Program-made: the position numbers and the translations under genes | Notes under the pieces: model-generated | What the model was told of the DNA's origin: nothing | Databases searched by the model: none | Seen by the model: only the letters and a program-made list of their open reading frames with translations | In this document: in pieces, positions 36,956 to 45,017 of the stretch | Position numbering within the stretch: the first letter of the stretch is position 1 | How the letters are laid out: each line of letters starts with the position of its first letter | Source: Chthoniobacterales bacterium | GTDB taxonomy: Bacteria; Verrucomicrobiota; Verrucomicrobiia; Chthoniobacterales; UBA10450 | Assembly: GCA_035274845.1 (NCBI GenBank) | Contig: DATENU010000024.1 | Span: 366,380 to 430,379 of the forward strand | Reading direction: 5' to 3' | Length of the DNA: 64,000 bases

Positions 36956-38284
36956 CTACCGGAATCGGCCGAACCAGCCGTAAGGAAAAACGTCGCCGGG
37001 ACAATCCGTCGCCCAGCGGGGCGGATTCACTTCGCGGTGCGGGCGCACCTGCATTTTCGCGCCGCAACGTTCCTGAAGATAGCGGATCAATTCATCGCAC
37101 GCTTCAAGTTGGGCGCGGGTGGGCTGGTCGCGGTTGAAATCGCCAACGAGGCAAATGCCAAGCCCGATATTGTTCATGTAATCGCTGTGCACATGTCCGC
37201 CCCGCATTTGCCGCACCCAACGATCGCCGATTTCGATCTGGCCGTTGCGCGTCGAGGTCCCGTTGCCGATCACGAAATGGTAGGCCAACCCATTCCGCAT
37301 CCGCCGCACGTGCCGATGATAATAATCGAAAACCCGCGCGCTCCCCTGCCGGGTTCCGCTGTTGTGGACGATGATGAATTTCCAGCGCGCTCGTTGCACC
37401 GGGGCCCGCCGGATTGCCTCGATGTTCGCGCTGGTAAGATAATGGTAATTTGAGGGTTGCCGCGAAAAGGGCCAAATCCCACGGCGCGGCGGCGGAGGCG
37501 GTGGGGGTGCGAAGCCTTGCTCTTGTTCGAGGCCCGATTTTTCCACCGTGATGTCGGAAGGGAGTGAGCTCGGAGGCACCGGCGGCCTTGACGATGGACG
37601 TGGAGCCGGCCGCGGCACCGGTGGCGGCTCCGACGACGGCGGATGAACCGGTTGGACGCTCGGCTTTGGAGCGGCCGGCGCTGGAGTCGGAGTTTTAGGG
37701 GGCTCGGCTTTCTCGGACTGCTTTGCCTTTGGCGTGGGTTTTTCCGAGTCCGCTTTCTTCTTTGGCGCCGGGGTCTTGTCGGCTTCCGGCTTGGGACTCT
37801 TTTTGCTGGCCGGCGACTTCGCCGGCTCCGGCGTTTCAGTCGCGTCGGGTTTCGGACTTCGCTTCGGCTTCGGAGTTACGTCCTCATCCTCACCGCTTTT
37901 CTTGCTTTCAGATTTTGCTTTCGGTTTGGGCGTCGGTGATTCGTCCTCGTCGGCTGCCGGGCTTTTCTTTGGCCGCGGTGTCTTGGTTGGCTCGGGCGTT
38001 TCGGTTGGCTTTGCTTTCGGTTTCGCAGCCGCCTTCTTGTTAGTCTTCGACTTCCGCTTCGCCGGTTTGGGTTTGGCCTTCGCCTCGGTCTTTTCTTTGG
38101 GCGTCGGCGAAGCGACTGCCCGCATTTCTTCCCGCGCCTTGGAGGCCTGCTTCTTTTTTTCTTCGTCGGTCAATTGGGCACGGACCAGAGAGCCGAGAAT
38201 GGCGCCGAGGGCCAGGGCGATGCCCAGAAAAACGCGAAGTCGGATCACGGCAGGCGAGCGTAACAGAGAGGCATGGGTGATCAA
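36956..38284 (-). CDS. N-acetylmuramoyl-L-alanine amidase with long K/P/E/A linker
   Basis: The 442-residue protein has an N-terminal membrane or signal segment (LRVFLGIALALGAILGSLV), a low-complexity linker of about 210 residues with TPKPK and SPKPE-like units, then an amidase_2 or peptidoglycan-recognition domain (KFIIVHNSGT, GHVHSDYMNNIGLGICLVGDF, DCPGD). His in VHNSG, His in the later RPHREVN and the Cys in DCPGD fit the zinc site of this family. It probably trims or remodels peptidoglycan. The linker would span the wall or periplasm. Confidence 0.85.
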   Translation of the reverse strand: MITHASLLRSPAVIRLRVFLGIALALGAILGSLVRAQLTDEEKKKQASKAREEMRAVASPTPKEKTEAKAKPKPAKRKSKTNKKAAAKPKAKPTETPEPTKTPRPKKSPAADEDESPTPKPKAKSESKKSGEDEDVTPKPKRSPKPDATETPEPAKSPASKKSPKPEADKTPAPKKKADSEKPTPKAKQSEKAEPPKTPTPAPAAPKPSVQPVHPPSSEPPPVPRPAPRPSSRPPVPPSSLPSDITVEKSGLEQEQGFAPPPPPPPRRGIWPFSRQPSNYHYLTSANIEAIRRAPVQRARWKFIIVHNSGTRQGSARVFDYYHRHVRRMRNGLAYHFVIGNGTSTRNGQIEIGDRWVRQMRGGHVHSDYMNNIGLGICLVGDFNRDQPTRAQLEACDELIRYLQERCGAKMQVRPHREVNPPRWATDCPGDVFPYGWFGRFR

Positions 38285-38325
38285 CCCCGAACGCTTTCGG
38301 GGTCAACTCGCGAAAGATTTCGGAA

Positions 38326-39213
38326 TCAAGCGGGCTGCGGCACGGCCTCCGTCGCGCGCGCGGCCCGGGCCCGCTCCCGTTCCCGCCGAAGAATCGCGTT
38401 CAATTTCCCGCCCAACAGCAAAAGGAGACAGGTCAGATACATCCAGGTCATCAGGACAATGATGGAGGCCAGGGCCATATACGTTGGGTTATAGCGATCG
38501 TACTTCGCGACGTAGAACTGAAAAAGCTTCGTGACCAGGATCCAGCCGATGGAGAAGAAAATAGCCCCGGGCAGGGCCTGGCGAATGGTCAGGTAATTCT
38601 CGGGGGTCAGGAGGTAAAGGGCGAGGGCGAGACCCACCAGCGCCAGGGCCGTCAACGGAAGGCTCAGGAACGCGACCCATTCCTGGAGCGGGACGGTGAG
38701 CTGAAAATTCACTTCGGCAATGCCGGCCAGCGTCTCGCCGAAAACCATCGCGTTAAAACAAAAGAGGATGGTGATTCCGAACCAGAAAACGAGGAAGAAC
38801 GCGATGATGTATTTCGACCACCAGTTGCGATCCTCCACCACGCCATGCGTGCGGCTGAGAGCATGCGAGATGGTGGAGATGAACAGCGTGCCAAGCCAGA
38901 TCCCGAAGAAAATCCCGACGTTCACGAGCGTGCCGGTCGAGCCGGTAACCACGATATTGGCCACCAGCGAATCGATGATCTCCTGCACTTTCGGGTCGGC
39001 CGGAAGGAAATTCTTCAGGATGTTGAGCATCTGATTGAGCTTGGCCGGATCGGTGCCGAAAAGGCTGAGCAAATGCCAGAGGAAGAGCAGCCCAGGCGCG
39101 AGCGTGAAAAGAAATTGGTACGCCATCTGGGCGGCCAAACCCGTGGTCGTATCCATGGCCGTCTCGTAAACCAAGCGCCGGAAAATTCTGCCCGCGAACC
39201 TGAGAAATCTCAT
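38326..39213 (-). CDS. YihY/BrkB-family inner-membrane protein
   Basis: The 295-residue protein has six predicted helices with the family start (AAQMAYQFLFTLAPGLLFLWHLL), the motif RTHGVVEDRNWWSKY and a C-terminal basic tail rich in Arg and Ala (ILRRERERARAARATEA). The family was once called ribonuclease BN in error; it is a transporter-like membrane protein of unknown substrate. It lies 42 bases upstream of the amidase gene on the same strand and may share its transcript. Confidence 0.88.
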   Translation of the reverse strand: MRFLRFAGRIFRRLVYETAMDTTTGLAAQMAYQFLFTLAPGLLFLWHLLSLFGTDPAKLNQMLNILKNFLPADPKVQEIIDSLVANIVVTGSTGTLVNVGIFFGIWLGTLFISTISHALSRTHGVVEDRNWWSKYIIAFFLVFWFGITILFCFNAMVFGETLAGIAEVNFQLTVPLQEWVAFLSLPLTALALVGLALALYLLTPENYLTIRQALPGAIFFSIGWILVTKLFQFYVAKYDRYNPTYMALASIIVLMTWMYLTCLLLLLGGKLNAILRRERERARAARATEAVPQPA

Positions 39214-39289
39214 GCCCGCGGAACTTTACTTTGCCGGAGGCAAATATCCATTAAACTTTCCCGCCGTAGCCGTGCGGGGCGGAGGAATT

Positions 39290-39346
39290 GTAGGGCAAGC
39301 GATCCGGTTGCCACCCGCTGCCCGGCAAGCGGTGCGCTTGCCCTAC
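39290..39346. repeat. Inverted repeat GTAGGGCAAGCG/CGCTTGCCCTAC
   Basis: Perfect 12-bp arms at 39290-39301 and 39335-39346, with a nested imperfect CCGGTTGCC/GGCAAGCGG pair. It sits 30 bases before the TTG start of the glycosyltransferase, in a divergent gap. Confidence 0.75.
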
Positions 39347-39376
39347 GATTTAAAATTCCGCCAACGCTGACAATTC

Positions 39377-40477
39377 TTGAAAAATATTCTCATCCTGACC
39401 GCCGGCTACGGCGAGGGACACAACAGCGCCGCTCGCGGCATTCGCGACGGCCTCCGCAAGATCGCGCCCGACGACGTCCACGTCGAGTTGCACGATCTTT
39501 TCGCCGAGACCTACGGGGTGGTGAACGATTGGGCGCGGGTCGCCTACATGGCGATGATCAATCGCACGCCCCAAGTCTGGGGCGTAATCTATCGCTGGCT
39601 CGATCGCCAGAAAAAATTTGCCGGCGATTTTCGAGTCTTCTTCACCCTGAAAAACTACCTGCGCCGCCTGCTCGATCGGCTCCAGCCGGAGGTGATCATC
39701 TCGGTTTACCCGGCCTATTCTCATATGCTCGACGAGCTTCTTGGCTGGGAAGGCGCGCCGCAGCACAAACGAGTGGTCGTTATCACGGATTCGATCAGCG
39801 TTAACGCAATCTGGTACCAGTGCAGCGCCGATTATTTTTTCCTGCCGAACGAAGTGAGCGCCGAGGTGTTGCTCCGGGCCGGGATTCTGGCGGAGAAAGT
39901 CAAAGCTTTTGGCTTTCCGGTCAGTCCGATCTTCGCCGAGCTCACCGAGGTCCGACCTCCGCCGTCCGGCGAAAATGGCCGGCGCGTTCTTTACATCATC
40001 AATTCCGCGAACGCGTCTGCGCCGGAACTCGTCCGCCAGCTCGCCCATTTGCCCGAGATCCAGTTGACCGTCACGGTCGGCCGTAACGCCGGGTTGAAAG
40101 TCTCCGTGGACAAAATCCGCCGGACTGTGACGCAGGAATTTGAAGCGGTCGCGTGGAGCGACGAGCTGCCGCGCCTCTTACGCGCGAACCATCTCGTCAT
40201 CAGCAAAGCCGGCGGCGCAACCGTCCAGGAGGCGATGTCGGCCGGCTGCCCAATTATCGTCAACCACGTCATCCCCGGGCAGGAAGAAGGCAACGCCCGC
40301 TACATCATGGAAACCAAATCCGGCACGGTTGCGCTCACTAACGCCGCCGTGATCTCCGCCATCCAAAACGCCTTCGCGAACGACGCTGCCCAATGGCGGG
40401 AATGGTCCGCGAACATCAGCCAGCTTGGCAGACCGACCGCGTCGCTCGACATCGCGAATTTTCTGCTGTCGCTCTAA
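39377..40477 (+). CDS. MGDG-synthase-type glycosyltransferase (GT28)
   Basis: The 366-residue protein (TTG start) begins ILILTAGYGEGHNSAARGIR, the signature of MGDG_synth/UgtP-type enzymes, and its C-terminal half has the GT-B nucleotide-sugar site (HLVISKAGGATVQEAMSAGCPIIVNHVIPGQEEGNARYI). Predicted role: transfer of a sugar from a UDP donor to diacylglycerol or a related lipid at the inner membrane. The last residues ASLDIANFLLSL recur in a displaced copy at 40820-40858, so the 3' end is a recombination or integration site. Confidence 0.85.
   Translation: MKNILILTAGYGEGHNSAARGIRDGLRKIAPDDVHVELHDLFAETYGVVNDWARVAYMAMINRTPQVWGVIYRWLDRQKKFAGDFRVFFTLKNYLRRLLDRLQPEVIISVYPAYSHMLDELLGWEGAPQHKRVVVITDSISVNAIWYQCSADYFFLPNEVSAEVLLRAGILAEKVKAFGFPVSPIFAELTEVRPPPSGENGRRVLYIINSANASAPELVRQLAHLPEIQLTVTVGRNAGLKVSVDKIRRTVTQEFEAVAWSDELPRLLRANHLVISKAGGATVQEAMSAGCPIIVNHVIPGQEEGNARYIMETKSGTVALTNAAVISAIQNAFANDAAQWREWSANISQLGRPTASLDIANFLLSL
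40439..40477. repeat. Copy A of the glycosyltransferase 3'-end repeat
   Basis: This 39-nt end of the glycosyltransferase gene matches 40820-40858 at 35 of 39 positions, the four differences all being G to C. Directly after it, CTAACGAGCAATGCGTG and GGGCGCTTTCC (40474-40510) recur at 42784-42811. Confidence 0.85.
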
Positions 40478-40525
40478 CGAGCAATGCGTGCTCAAGGAGG
40501 GGCGCTTTCCAAACCGCCCTTCGCG

Positions 40526-40732
40526 TTAGCGACCCTCGGGCGCCGCGCCCGGTTCATCTAGCTGGTCCAGCACTTCCTGCTCGACTGCGCGAGAGCGCGT
40601 CAGGTCTAGGACACCGTTGTCAGCAGCGTCGATCACGTCCGAGACGAGTGCGCGCACTTCGTTCGAGATTTCTGGTTTCCAGTTGGTCAGCTTCGCGTCC
40701 AGCTTTTCCGCAATGGCGTCCACGGCGCGCAT
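40526..40732 (-). CDS. Small acidic protein, unknown, inside the island
   Basis: From the Met at 40732 the product has 68 residues, mostly helical by appearance (VDAIAEKLDAKLTNWKPEIS, then EVRALVSDVIDAADNGVLDL) with the segment SRAVEQEVLDQLDE. Codon usage is plausible and the frame is open for 86 residues. Size and acidity would fit an antitoxin or an adaptor, but no partner toxin is visible. It lies between repeat copies A and B. Confidence 0.5.
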   Translation of the reverse strand: MRAVDAIAEKLDAKLTNWKPEISNEVRALVSDVIDAADNGVLDLTRSRAVEQEVLDQLDEPGAAPEGR

Positions 40733-40819
40733 TTTAATGCCGCACGATTCCTGATGCAACGCACAACATCTCACCGGACGGCTCAACGAACCGCGAGATG
40801 GCGTAAGCCACCCCCCATC

Positions 40820-40858
40820 GCCTCCCTCGACATCGCGAATTTTCTGCTCTCCCTCTAA
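40820..40858. repeat. Copy B: displaced glycosyltransferase 3' end
   Basis: It encodes IASLDIANFLLSL and a stop in frame, as in copy A, although no glycosyltransferase gene precedes it. Upstream it reads PPP where the gene has GRPT, so it comes from a diverged homologue, not from a recent local duplication. It lies 12 bases from the TIR gene stop. Confidence 0.85.
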
Positions 40859-40869
40859 TGAGGGTAGCG

Positions 40870-42159
40870 TCAGGCCTTGGCTTGTACCGAGACAAGATAC
40901 GTCCGCATTCTTGGACGAATGAACTCATTGTAGTATTGGAAAAGCGCGCTGACAGTCGAATCAGGGGATTCGGGTAGTGCGGAGTCGGGTGTCACCGCTA
41001 ATTGCTCCGGAGAGGAAATGAACGAACCCGATAACACTTCCTCTGTTGTTGTGTTCTCAGCTTGGCTCGTGCGAAAGCCATTGAGAAACACGTAAAGGCA
41101 CTTCCATAGCATCAATAATCTCCAATAAACAGGTCGCGACTTCGGTGTAAACCCATATAAGGGGTTGGCAAGCAGCCCGAGCGTCTGTTGAGCCTGTCCA
41201 CACGAACCGTATCCTGCTGCATATGCACTCCGAAAATGATGCAGATCGGGCTCTGCCGCGATGTCGCCGCTGCTGTAGAACAAAGGAGCGGCTTTCTCAA
41301 AGCGCTCCAAAGTCAGTCCCTGCCACCAAAACTGTTGTGGGGTGACAGCTCTCTTTTGGCGCCAATCCGAGCATCGAGGTGCATATCGGAGCGCGGGTTC
41401 AGCGGCAGCTATGGCAGAATCCTCTCCCAGCGCTCGTAGCGATGAATCCAAAAGTCCGAAGCGAACTCGCTCAGGAATGGAGAGGGTTGAAAGCGTCCGT
41501 TCGAGGGCATAACGCAAGCGACCAAAATGGACGATAGGGGCGTAAAGATAGAAACATAGTGTGACCATCACCTCAGCGTCGGTGCCCATCCATATTGTTG
41601 GGTTCGACATGTCTCTCGCAGGCTCTAAATGTGGCCATGTGTGCGGCAGTTCGAGGGATGAAATTGCGCCAATGGCTTCCGGCAGCAGACGATCCGGAAA
41701 GGCGAATGCCGAAAAATATCGCGGAGTAGCGGATGAATCACTGGGCGTTACGTCGTCAATCGCTGAGCGTCTCAATTCGTTTGCCACGGCGTCCAGACCT
41801 CCTTCTGTGGAAATGGCGAGAAGATCGGCTATCAGCGGAACTCGCTTCTTGAGTTCGGAGTGCTCTAGATCATGCAGCACCGGAAGGATATAACGTTCTC
41901 GGGATGTTTGCCGGCTCAATAAACTTTGCAGCTCTCGTTGCGGATAGTCTTTCCGGAAGAAAGCGGGACTCAGAATAACAATGCCGAAGCGCGAGAATGC
42001 TAATCCGTCATTAATCTTTGCGCTCAGCGAGTCACCAACTTTCAGTTGCTGCTCATCAAGCCAGACGCGGAGACCCTTCTCCTTTAGCAATGTGGCGAGT
42101 GGACGAGCGACACTTTCCTTATCCTCCCTTGCATGGCTGATAAACACGTCCCAAAGCAT
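40870..42159 (-). CDS. TIR-domain protein with unknown C-terminal region, possible defence effector
   Basis: The 429-residue protein has an N-terminal TIR domain (residues 1-135): WDVFISHAREDKESVARPLA, WLDEQQLKVGDSL for the BB-loop region, and IVILSPAFFRKDYPQRELQSLL, where Glu76 sits at the position of the catalytic glutamate of NAD-cleaving bacterial TIRs. Residues 140-429 match no family I know and contain several Trp-rich segments (TPQQFWWQGLTLERFEKAA, YWRLLMLWKCLYVFLNGF) that may sense or oligomerise. GC is lower than in flanking genes. It diverges from the HNH gene across 101 bases. Abortive-infection defence is a reasonable hypothesis, not shown. Confidence 0.8.
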   Translation of the reverse strand: MLWDVFISHAREDKESVARPLATLLKEKGLRVWLDEQQLKVGDSLSAKINDGLAFSRFGIVILSPAFFRKDYPQRELQSLLSRQTSRERYILPVLHDLEHSELKKRVPLIADLLAISTEGGLDAVANELRRSAIDDVTPSDSSATPRYFSAFAFPDRLLPEAIGAISSLELPHTWPHLEPARDMSNPTIWMGTDAEVMVTLCFYLYAPIVHFGRLRYALERTLSTLSIPERVRFGLLDSSLRALGEDSAIAAAEPALRYAPRCSDWRQKRAVTPQQFWWQGLTLERFEKAAPLFYSSGDIAAEPDLHHFRSAYAAGYGSCGQAQQTLGLLANPLYGFTPKSRPVYWRLLMLWKCLYVFLNGFRTSQAENTTTEEVLSGSFISSPEQLAVTPDSALPESPDSTVSALFQYYNEFIRPRMRTYLVSVQAKA

Positions 42160-42260
42160 AGCAGGCGACGTTTAGAGGCCTAACGCGATGTAGAGGATCT
42201 CATTCGTTCACGACGAAGTATGTGTGGCAAACAACATGCGATATAGTTCGCCCAACTGCA

Positions 42261-42761
42261 ATGGAATCCGAAGAGAAATACGACTACCCAAAACTTCTAA
42301 GGCGGCCCGAGTGGAGGAAGAAGAGAGAAGAAATCATAAGACGCTCGCCTCGCTGCAATAGGTGCGGACGAAAGGGCGGACGCCTCGCGGTGCATCATAG
42401 TTACTACGACTACGGCCGCTTGCCCTGGGACTATCCGGAGGAGGTGTACGAAGTCGTGTGTAAGGGGCGATGCCATCGCGAAGCCGACGAAGAGAGAGAA
42501 GAACAGGAGGCAGATGCGAAGGATGTTGATCACGGCTGGCAACGGGAGGAAGGGAAGACACACCAACGGCCGAACAGAAGAGAATCAGAAAAGCTCGCAA
42601 AATATGATGCAGAGTTCAGAACGTGGCTGAAACGGAAAGAAATACTACATGACCAGTGGAATTGGGATATGACCCCACTGTGGTTTCTTTGGAACCGGCT
42701 CTCAAAGCAGTTCCTGGCCGAGCGACAGGACGACGATCAGCAAGGGCGGTTGTCTCTTTAG
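42261..42761 (+). CDS. Small HNH-type protein
   Basis: The 166-residue product has a zinc/HNH-like core: CNRCGRKGGRLAVHHSYYDY, then VVCKGRCHREADEE, which gives CxxC, His-His and CxxxCH. It follows a basic helix (RRPEWRKKREEIIRRSPR). The rest is charged and ends with DMTPLWFLWNRLSKQFLAE. It may be a nuclease. Start at 42261 is chosen because 42222 adds 13 residues without family character. Low GC like the TIR gene; the two share a divergent promoter region. Confidence 0.7.
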   Translation: MESEEKYDYPKLLRRPEWRKKREEIIRRSPRCNRCGRKGGRLAVHHSYYDYGRLPWDYPEEVYEVVCKGRCHREADEEREEQEADAKDVDHGWQREEGKTHQRPNRRESEKLAKYDAEFRTWLKRKEILHDQWNWDMTPLWFLWNRLSKQFLAERQDDDQQGRLSL

Positions 42762-42783
42762 TTGGCGCTCGCAACGACTGCAT

Positions 42784-42811
42784 CTAACGAGCCATGCGTG
42801 GGGCGCTTTCC
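42784..42811. repeat. Copy C: downstream flank repeat closing the island
   Basis: CTAACGAGCCATGCGTG and GGGCGCTTTCC match the flank of copy A at 40474-40510, except for one substitution and the loss of about ten bases between the two parts. It marks the right border of the TIR/HNH region, just at the nagA stop. Confidence 0.75.
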
Positions 42812-43962
42812 TACAATTTTTCGTTCTTATAAATGCGCTCGCCGGCGAGCAACGTCCGCCGCACTTCGAGGTCGCGCGAAAAAATGACGAAGTCGGCACC
42901 GGCGCCAACTTTAAGCTTCCCTTTGGCGCTCAATCCCAAAACCCGCGCCGGGTTTGCCGTCGCCATTGCCACCGCTTCGTGAAGCGGAACGCCAACCTGG
43001 TTCACCATCACCCGCACCAGATCGATCATGCGCGACGCACTCCCGGCCAGGGCGGAACGATCCGACAGGAGACAAACGCCGTCCCCCACCACGCAGCGGC
43101 GCCCCGAAAGAGTGAACTCCGTGCCGGCCGCCAGCCCGGCGCCAGCCGTCGCGTCCGTGACGAGGCAAATACCCTGCGGAGCTTTGGCCCGGTAAAGCAT
43201 CTTCATTAACGTCGGCGAAACATGGTGACCATCGGCAATGAGCTCGCAGCCGATGTCCGGTTCGCTTAAGGCGAACTCGAGCAGACCAGCCTGGCGATAA
43301 ATTCCCTGGCGTTGCGCGGAAGACATCGCGTTGAACGTGTGCGTGACCTGCCGCATGCCGTATTCCGCCGCGGCGCGCGCCTCAATATCCGTAGCGTCGC
43401 TGTGCCCGCCGCTGACGACGATCTTGTGCAGGCGCAGCCGATCGATGAGGGCGAGCGCGCCGGGCAACTCCGGGGCGATCGTCATGACCTTAATCAGGTC
43501 GGCAAACTGCAGCAGCTGGTCGACAAGGTGCGTTTCCGGATCGCGAATGAATTCGGCACGTTGCGCGCCGGCCCGCGTCTTCGAGATGAACGGTCCTTCA
43601 ACGTGAACCCCGGCGATTTGCCTGAAGTCGTTGCGAGCCAGGCGGACTGCCTTAAGCACGTCGACGATCTCCGCCACCGGCGCGGTGACCGTGGTCAGCA
43701 ATAGCGATGTCGTGCCACCGGAGGCGTGATAATCGCAAATTGTCTCAAACGCTTTGGGCTTCGCCTCCATCGTGTCGCGGCCCAGGGCGCCGTGGATATG
43801 CATGTCGATGAATCCCGGCGCGAGATAGTTTCCACGGAGATTGATCGTCTCCGCCGCAGGCGACTCTTTTCGGATCTCGGCGATCTTTCCATCCTCGACG
43901 ACGATCTCGAGGCCTTCGCGAATTCCATCAGGCAGAACCAGGCGTGCGTTTGCAAGTATCAT
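42811..43962 (-). CDS. nagA: N-acetylglucosamine-6-phosphate deacetylase
   Basis: The 383-residue protein has the amidohydrolase metal motif IDMHIHGALGRDT near residue 50, the VEGPFIS segment with the ligand Glu, GHSDA and the catalytic-Asp region LVTDATAGAG. It deacetylates GlcNAc-6-P to GlcN-6-P and so joins MurQ output to central metabolism or wall synthesis. The start overlaps the preceding amidohydrolase stop by ATGA at 43959-43962, and a long inverted repeat covers this junction. Confidence 0.93.
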   Translation of the reverse strand: MILANARLVLPDGIREGLEIVVEDGKIAEIRKESPAAETINLRGNYLAPGFIDMHIHGALGRDTMEAKPKAFETICDYHASGGTTSLLLTTVTAPVAEIVDVLKAVRLARNDFRQIAGVHVEGPFISKTRAGAQRAEFIRDPETHLVDQLLQFADLIKVMTIAPELPGALALIDRLRLHKIVVSGGHSDATDIEARAAAEYGMRQVTHTFNAMSSAQRQGIYRQAGLLEFALSEPDIGCELIADGHHVSPTLMKMLYRAKAPQGICLVTDATAGAGLAAGTEFTLSGRRCVVGDGVCLLSDRSALAGSASRMIDLVRVMVNQVGVPLHEAVAMATANPARVLGLSAKGKLKVGAGADFVIFSRDLEVRRTLLAGERIYKNEKL

Positions 43963-45005
43963 GGTGGATCGAGCGCTCCGTCGCTCGATAATGGCAGTGG
44001 GGCCGCGTCGCAACCATCGCGCGGCGGAGCGCGCGATCCACCCAATAGACTCGCCACGCGCATCGCGGTTTCATCGGAAAATCCGAGGGCGCGTTTGAAC
44101 TGCCAATCGCGTTCGAGCGAGTTAGGAATGCGCTGGCAGCGCCGGAACGTTTCGCGGTCGATCCAGCCTTGCAGCCACATCCGATGGCCCAGGACCGGCA
44201 CCGGAAAATCGCTGCCGTGCAAAATCCGCGGTTCGATTTCGTCGCGCAAGCAGTCTTGTAAGTGGCCGCAACGATTCAGGGAAACCAGGGCGCTGATGTC
44301 GCCGTAGAGGTTTGGAAATTCGCGCAGCATTCCCACCCAGGTATCGAAGTAATCGCGATCGAATGCGCCACTCTTCGTGCCGCAGTGGGCGGCGATCACG
44401 GTCACCCCGCACTCCAGGGGAAAGCGAAGCAGAGCCGGATCGGCCAGCGCCGCGTTGACGACCGGCACAGTGTGTTCGCCGCCGGTGTGCGCGAGAAGCG
44501 GGAGCCCGGCCGCGGCCATTCGTTCCCAGAACGCGCGATAACTTCTGTCGGAGGGATCAATGTTCTGGCAGTTGGGGAGACATTTCATCAGGACCGCGCC
44601 CCCGGCCAGACAGCGATCGAGCTCATCGAGCGCATCCCTTCGCGCGGGATGAATCGAGACGCCCGGAAGGAATTCAGGAAAGGTTTTGGCCAGTCCCAAC
44701 ACGACCTCGTTGGGGACGAACATGGAACCGAGATCTTCGCGAGGCGTTCCATCCGGATCGTGGACCCGCTCATGAGCGAGCAGCACCACGGCATCCATCG
44801 AAGACTCGCGCACAAGTTTCGCCAAAATCTCGGAATAGATGGATTCGAGATCGCCTTCCAGAGCGTCCGCGGGAACCCCGAGTTGACGCAGCATGAAACC
44901 GGCGAGCCAGCGATGCCAGCCGTTTAACCGAAGCCATCCTCCAGATCCGGCGACGCCGTTACCGACCATATGGACATGCATGTCGATGAGCCGCGGCGGG
45001 GTCAT
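43959..45005 (-). CDS. Amidohydrolase family 2 (metal-dependent hydrolase)
   Basis: The 348-residue protein starts PRLIDMHVHMVGNG, the metal motif of amidohydrolase family 2, and has PGVSIHPARRD, LLAHTGGEHTVPV, VIAAHCGTKSG and ILHGSDFPVPVLGH, which supply the later His and Asp ligands. Family members are hydrolases or decarboxylases; the substrate is unknown. The C-terminal about 25 residues (RAPPRDGCDAAPLPLSSDGALDPP) are encoded by an inverted-repeat element, so the natural end may have been extended by its insertion. Coupled to nagA. Confidence 0.85.
   Translation of the reverse strand: MTPPRLIDMHVHMVGNGVAGSGGWLRLNGWHRWLAGFMLRQLGVPADALEGDLESIYSEILAKLVRESSMDAVVLLAHERVHDPDGTPREDLGSMFVPNEVVLGLAKTFPEFLPGVSIHPARRDALDELDRCLAGGAVLMKCLPNCQNIDPSDRSYRAFWERMAAAGLPLLAHTGGEHTVPVVNAALADPALLRFPLECGVTVIAAHCGTKSGAFDRDYFDTWVGMLREFPNLYGDISALVSLNRCGHLQDCLRDEIEPRILHGSDFPVPVLGHRMWLQGWIDRETFRRCQRIPNSLERDWQFKRALGFSDETAMRVASLLGGSRAPPRDGCDAAPLPLSSDGALDPP
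43964..44041. repeat. Inverted-repeat element at the amidohydrolase/nagA junction
   Basis: GTGGATCGAGCGCTCCG (43964-43980) pairs with CGGAGCGCGCGATCCAC (44025-44041), 16 of 17 matching, with an internal GAGCG/CGCTC hairpin. It codes for the last residues of the amidohydrolase and reaches within two bases of the nagA start codon. Confidence 0.8.
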
Positions 45006-45017
45006 GGCGTTATTTGT

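Noticed and set aside
40472..42790. Integron-like attC sites (CTCTAAC, GCCTAAC and ATCTAAC near 40472, 42178 and 42782, plus GTTAGCG at 40525)
   Set aside because: The 7-base core fits RYYYAAC fully at two places only, the matching GTTRRRY partner is absent or wrong, and no integrase gene is visible. The TIR gene is also in the wrong orientation for a cassette.
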